DNA from: JBBQSU01 sp038234815
GTDB lineage: Bacteria > Planctomycetota > Phycisphaerae > Tepidisphaerales > Tepidisphaeraceae
Assembly: GCA_038234815.1 (NCBI GenBank)
Contig: JBBQSU010000169.1
Coordinates: forward strand, 1-7,145
Direction of reading: 5' to 3'
DNA length: 7,145 bases
Shown one piece after another: positions 1 through 4,325 of this stretch (positions are counted from its first letter, which is position 1; each line of letters starts with the position of its first letter). Position numbers and translations under genes: made by a program. The notes below the pieces were generated by a model. It had not been told where the DNA came from. It searched no databases and was given only the letters and a program-made list of their open reading frames with translations.

Positions 1-81
1 GCCCACCGCCTGATACGCCCGGGCGTGCGCCGTCCCCGGCCAGCCCCCGCCAATGATTCCTACCCGCAACGCCTGCGCCAT
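1..81 (-). CDS. Gfo/Idh/MocA-family oxidoreductase, N-terminal fragment (cut by window edge)
   Basis: Only the first 27 codons are inside the window; the gene runs off the left edge. The protein begins MAQALRVGIIGGGWPG and continues with TAHARAY. This is a beta strand followed by a Gly-rich dinucleotide-binding loop of the form GxGxxG (G11, G13, G16) and then an HAxA-type helix start. That layout is typical of the NAD(P)-binding Rossmann domain of Gfo/Idh/MocA oxidoreductases, which act in the cytoplasm on sugars, inositols and related compounds. The start at 81 is supported by an AAGGAG Shine-Dalgarno sequence just upstream (85-90, minus). The gene diverges from the cupin gene across 192 bp. 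The substrate cannot be told from this fragment, and another Rossmann-fold dehydrogenase family remains possible. Confidence 0.72.
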   Translation of the reverse strand, partial: MAQALRVGIIGGGWPGTAHARAYQAVG

Positions 82-84
82 CGT

Positions 85-90
85 CTCCTT
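85..90 (-). promoter_or_regulatory. Shine-Dalgarno sequence of the Gfo/Idh/MocA gene
   Basis: On the minus strand AAGGAG is followed by ACG and then the ATG at 81. The spacing is a little short but the match is strong. It is the only clear Shine-Dalgarno sequence before a start codon in this window, so it fixes the start of the partial oxidoreductase gene and makes the other genes' lack of one more noticeable. Confidence 0.7.
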
Positions 91-107
91 TATTCGTGTG
101 ATCGACC

Positions 108-135
108 ATGTTACGACAACCCCCGGCCTTCACAA
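108..135 (-). promoter_or_regulatory. Possible sigma70-type promoter of the Gfo/Idh/MocA gene
   Basis: Minus strand: TTGTGA (135-130) as -35, a 16-bp spacer, and TAACAT (113-108) as -10. Each matches four of six consensus positions. Transcription would start near position 100, giving a leader of about 20 nt that carries the AAGGAG ribosome site. This is a pattern match only and other hexamers nearby cannot be excluded. Confidence 0.35.
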
Positions 136-261
136 AACGCCTTCGTCCTTCTTGCATGTTTGTTGCGTGCGGAGACGGACGGCGTTGCGTCGGGCACGGT
201 CAACTTGATGAATCAGACCGCAGGGGGAAAAGCACGCTGGCTTATGCGCTCGACGGGGACC

Positions 262-267
262 TAGAAT
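262..267 (+). promoter_or_regulatory. -10-like element (TAGAAT) directly before the cupin gene
   Basis: TAGAAT matches the -10 consensus at five of six positions and ends 6 nt before the ATG at 274. If used, transcription would start at or next to the A of the start codon, giving a leaderless mRNA. That agrees with the absence of a Shine-Dalgarno sequence here. I do not see a convincing -35 hexamer at the usual distance, so it is proposed on the -10 element alone. Confidence 0.45.
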
Positions 268-273
268 CATGTC

Positions 274-606
274 ATGGACAAAGAGCAGACCAATCTTTCG
301 GCGGGCGCCGTTGTGGCGGGGGAACTGATTTCCGTTCAACCCGGGGCGGTGGTGAGCCGGGCGATCATTAAGCAGAAGAGCGGGAACGTCACACTGTTCG
401 CGTTCGACGTGGGGCAGGAACTGAGCGAGCATACCGCGCCGTTTGATGCGCTGGTGCAGGTGATTGAGGGGGATGTCGAGGTGACGATCTTGGGGAAGGC
501 GCACCGCGTGAGCGCCGGCAAGATGCTGCTCCTGCCCGCCAATCAGCCCCACGCGCTTAAGGCGATCAGCGCGTTCAAGATGATGCTGACGATGGTGCGC
601 GCCTAA
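274..606 (+). CDS. Small single-domain cupin protein
   Basis: A 110-residue protein that is essentially one cupin beta-barrel. The first cupin motif is visible around residues 47-66 (GQELSEHT, then the turn ending VIEG), with H53 as the likely metal ligand. The second is at 82-93 (G82, PANQPH with H93). The stretch from FAFDVGQELSEHTAPFDAL to LLTMVR is characteristic of a widespread family of small cupin proteins, usually annotated only as cupin domain-containing. There is no signal peptide, so it is probably cytoplasmic, and length is normal for the group. Start 274 is chosen because an ATG at 269 is out of frame and a -10-like TAGAAT lies 6 nt upstream. The gene stands alone: a divergent neighbour is on its left and a likely terminator lies at its end. 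Its substrate or ligand is unknown and neighbours do not suggest one. Confidence 0.88.
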   Translation: MDKEQTNLSAGAVVAGELISVQPGAVVSRAIIKQKSGNVTLFAFDVGQELSEHTAPFDALVQVIEGDVEVTILGKAHRVSAGKMLLLPANQPHALKAISAFKMMLTMVRA

Positions 607-623
607 GACGGGCGGCGCCTTTT
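594..623 (+). terminator. Probable intrinsic terminator at the end of the cupin gene
   Basis: The left arm GGTGCGCGCC (594-603) pairs with the right arm GGCGGCGCC (611-619): nine base pairs with one G-U pair and one bulged G (599). The loop is 7 nt (604-610) and TTTT follows at 620-623. The loop begins with the TAA stop codon of the cupin gene, so the left arm is coding sequence. The T run is short, so termination strength is uncertain. Confidence 0.6.
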
Positions 624-649
624 CAATCTTACCAAAGCAAGGTTATAAC
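621..649 (+). promoter_or_regulatory. Likely promoter of the PhnP-like hydrolase gene (-10 TATAAC)
   Basis: TATAAC at 644-649 matches the -10 consensus at five of six positions and lies 7 nt before the ATG at 657. TTTCAA at 621-626 sits 17 bp upstream as a weak -35 (three of six). There is no Shine-Dalgarno sequence. A start site at or next to the A of ATG would make this a leaderless mRNA. The element begins just inside the T run of the upstream terminator, which fits a fresh transcription unit. Confidence 0.5.
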
Positions 650-656
650 GCCGGGC

Positions 657-1442
657 ATGGGCGACGAGGTTGAATTGCTGTTCCTGGGGACGGGCACCAG
701 CGCCGGCGTGCCCATGATCGGCTGTCACTGCGCCGTTTGCAGCAGCAGCGATCCCCGCGACCAGCGCACCCGGCCCTCGGTGGTTATCTCTCAGGGTTCC
801 ACCCGCGTGCTGGTGGATACTGCTCCCGAGCTGCGCCTGCAGTGCGTTGCGCAAAAGGTGGACGCGATTGATGCCATGGTGTTTACGCACGCCCACGCCG
901 ACCACATCATGGGTCTTGACGACGTCCGCAGGTTCAATGCCATTCGGGGCGGACCGCTCGACCTTTGGGCCGAGGCGCAGACGCTGGCTACTCTGCAAAC
1001 CTGCTTCGGCTACGCCTTTCGCGCGCCTTCGTCAGAGACCCGCCTGTTCCGCCCGCATCTTGTCCCCCGGACGATCGACGGACCGTTCGACATCGGCCCG
1101 ATGCACTGGCAGCCGGTTCGCTTGATCCACGGGGAGGTGAAGGTGCTGGGGTATCGCGTCGGCAGACTGGCCTACTGCACCGACGTCAACGAAATCCCCG
1201 AAGCGTCATTCGAGCTGCTCACCGATCTGGACGTGCTGGTGCTGGATGCCCTGCAATACAAAAAGCACTCGACGCATTTTTCGGTGGATGAGGCGATCGA
1301 CATTGCCCGCAGGATCGGCGCCCGACAAACCCTTTTCACGCACATTGCCCATGCGCTGGGCCACGCCGAAACGAACAAGGTTCTGCCGGAAACCATGCGC
1401 CTGGCCTTCGACGGCGAACGGATCAGGGCGCGGGCGGAGTAA
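657..1442 (+). CDS. PhnP-like metallo-beta-lactamase-fold hydrolase (phosphodiesterase type)
   Basis: A 261-residue cytoplasmic metallohydrolase of the metallo-beta-lactamase fold. After a first strand and GTGTSAGVP comes GCHCAVC with C23, C25 and C28. In PhnP of E. coli the equivalent cysteines, with a C-terminal His, hold a structural zinc. The catalytic metal motif is THAHADH (H78, H80, D82, H83). Further ligands are likely H158, D176 (in YCTDVNEIPE) and H229 or H232 in THIAHALGH. PhnP opens cyclic phosphodiesters, including 5-phosphoribosyl 1,2-cyclic phosphate in phosphonate breakdown. No phn gene is present here, so the real substrate is unknown and the symbol phnP is not assigned. Length and motifs look intact. 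The start is supported by the TATAAC element 7 nt upstream. Its last 20 bp overlap the 3' end of tatC on the other strand. Confidence 0.88.
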   Translation: MGDEVELLFLGTGTSAGVPMIGCHCAVCSSSDPRDQRTRPSVVISQGSTRVLVDTAPELRLQCVAQKVDAIDAMVFTHAHADHIMGLDDVRRFNAIRGGPLDLWAEAQTLATLQTCFGYAFRAPSSETRLFRPHLVPRTIDGPFDIGPMHWQPVRLIHGEVKVLGYRVGRLAYCTDVNEIPEASFELLTDLDVLVLDALQYKKHSTHFSVDEAIDIARRIGARQTLFTHIAHALGHAETNKVLPETMRLAFDGERIRARAE

Positions 1443-2373
1443 CTTGCTTCACCCTTGCCAGCAGCAGGCCGAGTTCAAACAAGCCGAAGAGGGGGATCAT
1501 CAGCGCGATCATGCCGGTGGCGACGTCGGGCACGATCATGGCTGACAAGATCGTGATGAGAAAGTAGACCACCCCCCGGGCCTTGTTGAGCTGGCTGATC
1601 GTCACCAGCCCGATGCGCACCAGCGCCAGCACCACGAGCGGGGTTTGAAAGGCCAGACCGAAGCTCAGCAGCATCTGTACCACCATGTCGATGTAACTGG
1701 GCAGGGTGATGAGTGGCGCGGCCATTTGTCCAGACCCGAACGGCAGCACGCGCACTTCGCCTTCAAAGAACAGCTTTAGTCGCCGCTGGGTGGTGTCGAT
1801 CCAAAGCTGATTGTTCTGCGGGGTGGCCGGGTCTCCACTGATTTCAGGGACGACCATCGCTGCTTGAGTGGACGGGATGGCCGACGATCGCGGGGCGAAA
1901 TCAAGCGCGCCGCCTATGCTGAAGGCGACGAAGAATTCCAGCATCAGGGGCAGCACGACGAAGTAAAGAAACACCATGCCGGTGACGAGCAGGAAGATAC
2001 TGAGGGGCAGGTATTTGGTGATGTACTGCCGCTCTTTAGGATAAAGCCCCGACGCCACGAACTGCCAAAGCTGATAGAGCAGCCACGGCGAGGCAATGGC
2101 CGCGGCGCTGATGAGGCTCATCTTGACATACACCATGAAGGTGTCGGCCACGTCGGTGTAGTAAATCTGCGGGTTGAGCTTGTTGCGTTCCAGGGCATAC
2201 ATGAGCGGACGGCAGAAGGCCCAGACCACCCGATCGCCGAAAATAAAGCACACGATGGCCGCGACGACGAAGCCGATCAAACCCAGAATCAGCCGGGTGC
2301 GCAGCTCTTCAAGGTGCTGGCCGATCGTCATTCGGTAAGCGTCGGGATCAGAGACTTTGGTCGATTTGGCCAT
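1423..2373 (-). CDS. tatC: Sec-independent protein translocase subunit TatC
   Basis: A 316-residue inner-membrane protein, the core receptor of the twin-arginine pathway that recognises RR signal peptides and exports folded proteins. The diagnostic GQHLEELRTRL lies at residues 18-28, followed by six predicted membrane helices near 27-47, 79-99, 122-148, 226-250, 267-283 and 287-305. Other family landmarks are SPWLLYQLWQFVASGLYPKE (residues 95-114, with the conserved Glu of the first periplasmic loop), the PLMLEFF end of helix 3, and VPDVATGM (281-288). Between helices 3 and 4 (about 151-222) there is a hydrophilic insertion some 55 residues longer than in E. coli TatC. The in-frame reading extends to 2688, but the TatC homology begins at MAKSTK, so 2373 is taken as start. 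No Shine-Dalgarno sequence is present. TatA/TatB are not in the window. The gene diverges from coaX. Confidence 0.95.
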   Translation of the reverse strand: MAKSTKVSDPDAYRMTIGQHLEELRTRLILGLIGFVVAAIVCFIFGDRVVWAFCRPLMYALERNKLNPQIYYTDVADTFMVYVKMSLISAAAIASPWLLYQLWQFVASGLYPKERQYITKYLPLSIFLLVTGMVFLYFVVLPLMLEFFVAFSIGGALDFAPRSSAIPSTQAAMVVPEISGDPATPQNNQLWIDTTQRRLKLFFEGEVRVLPFGSGQMAAPLITLPSYIDMVVQMLLSFGLAFQTPLVVLALVRIGLVTISQLNKARGVVYFLITILSAMIVPDVATGMIALMIPLFGLFELGLLLARVKQVTPPAP

Positions 2374-2387
2374 TTGTTGTGGGCGGG

Positions 2388-2393
2388 ATTGTA
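2388..2393 (-). promoter_or_regulatory. -10-like element (TACAAT) of tatC
   Basis: On the minus strand TACAAT matches the -10 consensus at five of six positions and ends 14 nt before the tatC ATG at 2373. A start site about 7 nt downstream would give a leader of only about 7 nt, too short for a Shine-Dalgarno sequence, and none is seen. There is no clear -35 at the usual distance. Confidence 0.4.
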
Positions 2394-2409
2394 ACCGCAC
2401 GCAGGCTCT

Positions 2410-2437
2410 TCGACAGCCCGCGGGCAATCGGTAAGAT
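2410..2437 (+). promoter_or_regulatory. Likely promoter of coaX (TCGACA-16-TAAGAT)
   Basis: TCGACA at 2410-2415 matches the -35 consensus at five of six positions. After 16 bp, TAAGAT at 2432-2437 matches the -10 consensus at four of six. The ATG of coaX lies 8 nt after the -10, so the mRNA would start at or within a base or two of the start codon. No Shine-Dalgarno sequence is seen. This is the best two-part promoter in the window. It shares the 72-bp spacer with the divergent tatC signals. Confidence 0.5.
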
Positions 2438-2445
2438 GCCCGGGT

Positions 2446-3210
2446 ATGGACATTAATCTGATGGCGCTGAACGTGGGCAACTCTCGTCTGGCCGTGGGCG
2501 TGTTTGTCAAAGGGAATTTGGAATTCGTCAAACGCCTGGGCCATGACGCGCAGGACGAATGGGAAGGTGTCTTGCGAGAAGCCTGGAAGATGATTGAGGA
2601 CGCGGACGAGCCGGGGGTGGCGGGGATCAGCGTAAATCCGTCGGTAAGCGACGAAATCGGAAAGATCGCGTCGCGCGTGAGCGGTCAAAGTGTGGAGTGG
2701 ATCGGTCGCGAGATCGACCTAAGCGCGAGGACTCGGACGGTCAATCCCTCAGAAACCGGCGCCGACCGCGTGGTGAACGTGCTGGCCGCGTATGAACAAA
2801 TGGGAAAAGCCTGCGCGGTTGTGGACGCCGGCACGGCCATCACCGTCGATTGCTGCGACGACAAGGGTAATTTCATCGGTGGGGCGATTGCGCCGGGGGT
2901 GACAATGCAACTTCAGGCGCTGCACGAGCGCACCGCGAAGCTGCCGCAGGTGGCGTTTTCTGTCCCTACCGAAGTGTTCGGCAAATCAACCGAGCAGGCA
3001 ATGCTTAACGGGGTTTATCACGGCATTCGCGGGATGGTGAAGGAACTGATCGAAAACTACGCTACGGAACTGGGCCACTGGCCGGATTTGATTGCCACCG
3101 GCGGGGACGCGGCCAAGCTGTTCGAGGGCTGGGAACTGGTTCACGCCATTTCGCCGGACCTGACGCTTTACGGCATCGCGTTGGCTTTTTCCGAGCACTA
3201 CTCTCAATAG
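2446..3210 (+). CDS. coaX: Type III pantothenate kinase
   Basis: A 254-residue cytoplasmic kinase of the acetate kinase/Hsp70-type fold that phosphorylates pantothenate with ATP, the first step of coenzyme A synthesis. Normal length for CoaX. Seen motifs are LNVGNSRLAVGVF (8-20, first phosphate motif), ISVNPS (61-66), GADRVVN (105-111, pantothenate site), VVDAGTAITVD (125-135, second phosphate motif with D127) and GGAIAPGV (145-152). A C-terminal ATGGDA (adenosine-site type) is also present. One oddity is that the first motif is usually D-x-G-N-[ST], and here residue 9 is Asn (NVGNS). In studied enzymes that Asp lies near the metal and ATP phosphates, so the change could lower activity or be a lineage variant. 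All other motifs look intact. ATG 2446 is chosen from the motif position and the upstream TAAGAT. The next gene follows after 48 bp and may be co-transcribed. Confidence 0.9.
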   Translation: MDINLMALNVGNSRLAVGVFVKGNLEFVKRLGHDAQDEWEGVLREAWKMIEDADEPGVAGISVNPSVSDEIGKIASRVSGQSVEWIGREIDLSARTRTVNPSETGADRVVNVLAAYEQMGKACAVVDAGTAITVDCCDDKGNFIGGAIAPGVTMQLQALHERTAKLPQVAFSVPTEVFGKSTEQAMLNGVYHGIRGMVKELIENYATELGHWPDLIATGGDAAKLFEGWELVHAISPDLTLYGIALAFSEHYSQ

Positions 3211-3258
3211 CCCTTCGTCGGGCAAAAGTTTCCGGCGATAGTCGGTTGACAATCGTTT

Positions 3259-4284
3259 ATGAAGAACGCAGGCCGAGCCATTCTCCTCACCGCGCAGGGT
3301 TCGGCGGCGATCGCCACCGTTCGCTTAGTCGGCCCGGGTGTCGATTCGTTCCTGCGCCGGCATTTCTCCTCGGTCGTCACGCCCGAGCGCTGCGTGCACG
3401 GCATCCTGCGGGATGGCAATCGCGTGATTGACGATCCCGTGATCGTCCTGCACGAAAATTCCTGGACGGCGGATCTGAATCTACACGGGGGGCCGTGGGT
3501 GATTCGCTCAATGTTGAATCTCGCATTGGCGGACGGCTTTGAGGTGATCGAATCTGCCGGCCTGCCGCTCATTGACGACGCGGTGGACGCGAGCGGCGAT
3601 ATCGAGCGAGAAATCGTGGCGCACTTGCCCAAGGCACGCACCGAACTGGGCATTCGCCTGCTCCTGGCCCAACGCCAGGCCTGGAAGGGATTGCCCGACA
3701 TCGACCCGTCGCAAAAGCCGGCGATTGTCCGCGATCGAACCCTGCACTGGCTGCTCAATCCGCCGACGGTGGCGATCATCGGCCTGCCCAACGTAGGCAA
3801 ATCGACGCTGGCGAATCAGCTCTTCGGCACCAACAGGTCCATCGTCGCCGACACGTCCGGCACCACGCGCGATTGGGTTGGCGAACTGGCTAGCATCAAT
3901 GGTCTGCCAGTGTTTCTGGTGGACACGCCCGGTCGGCGGATGACCGACAATCCTATCGAAGCGGCAGCCATCGACCACAGCCTGGCCAAGGTGTCTGCGG
4001 CCGACTGGGTTATTGTCGTGATCGATCTTTCCGAGGGGCGTGACGCGCAGGAGTCGCTTTTGATGGACTATCCCGATGCGCTTGTGGTGGCCAACAAGGC
4101 CGATCGCACGGGGCGATGGTCGATCAACAATCGCGGGGCCTTGCACACCGTCGCCACGAGTGGTGAGGGAATCGAACAACTCCGGGATGCCATTCGATCG
4201 CGCTTTCTAACCGATCCCGACGACTTCGGCCCGATGCGCTGCTGGACCGACCGCCAGCGCGATACATTGCAGCAATCCACTTGA
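3259..4284 (+). CDS. Shortened MnmE/TrmE-like GTPase without the CxGK domain
   Basis: A 341-residue GTPase related to MnmE, which modifies the wobble uridine of certain tRNAs together with MnmG. Residues 7-98 resemble the MnmE folate-binding N-terminal domain (AILLTAQGSAAIATVRLVGP, NLHGGPWVIRSML). The G domain spans about 168-318: P-loop GLPNVGKST (175-183, with the Asn typical of K+-dependent GTPases), SGTTRD (200-205), DTPG (222-225), NKAD (279-282) and TSGEGI (300-305). MnmE is usually about 450 residues. This protein ends just after the G domain (CWTDRQRDTLQQST) and lacks the C-terminal helices and catalytic CxGK. The conserved PGEFTxRAF segment after the N-terminal domain is also missing. 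It is therefore probably not a working MnmE but a paralogue with another role, perhaps ribosome or tRNA linked. It lies 48 bp after coaX. No Shine-Dalgarno sequence is visible before ATG 3259. Confidence 0.8.
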   Translation: MKNAGRAILLTAQGSAAIATVRLVGPGVDSFLRRHFSSVVTPERCVHGILRDGNRVIDDPVIVLHENSWTADLNLHGGPWVIRSMLNLALADGFEVIESAGLPLIDDAVDASGDIEREIVAHLPKARTELGIRLLLAQRQAWKGLPDIDPSQKPAIVRDRTLHWLLNPPTVAIIGLPNVGKSTLANQLFGTNRSIVADTSGTTRDWVGELASINGLPVFLVDTPGRRMTDNPIEAAAIDHSLAKVSAADWVIVVIDLSEGRDAQESLLMDYPDALVVANKADRTGRWSINNRGALHTVATSGEGIEQLRDAIRSRFLTDPDDFGPMRCWTDRQRDTLQQST

Positions 4285-4325
4285 GACACCACCATCGGCA
4301 AGAAGCGAGACGATGCGTTTCATTG

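Noticed and set aside
1864..2394. 176-codon open frame on the plus strand inside tatC
   Set aside because: Shadow of tatC; highly charged translation rich in His, Glu and Gly without any domain.
2374..2688. In-frame upstream extension of tatC to an apparent start at 2688 (421 residues in all)
   Set aside because: The extra 105 residues do not look like TatC, contain no membrane segment, and lie over the coaX promoter and N-terminal coding region. TatC similarity starts at MAKSTK.
3211..3224. Hairpin GCCC-TTCGTC-GGGC after the coaX stop codon as a terminator
   Set aside because: Only a 4-bp stem and no T run on either strand, so it is too weak to call; it also would separate two genes that look co-transcribed.
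3204..3800. 198-codon open frame on the minus strand across the coaX-GTPase junction
   Set aside because: Opposite to the supported genes, Arg/Ser/Thr-rich with no recognisable motif.
3508..4179. 223-codon open frame on the minus strand inside the GTPase gene
   Set aside because: It is antisense to a well-supported gene with all GTPase motifs, and its translation shows no recognisable domain; long antisense frames are expected in GC-rich DNA.
4302..4321. Hairpin GAAGCG/CGTTTC between the convergent GTPase and rseP genes as a bidirectional terminator
   Set aside because: A 6-bp stem with one G-U pair, an 8-nt loop and no T run; possible but not supported enough to annotate.
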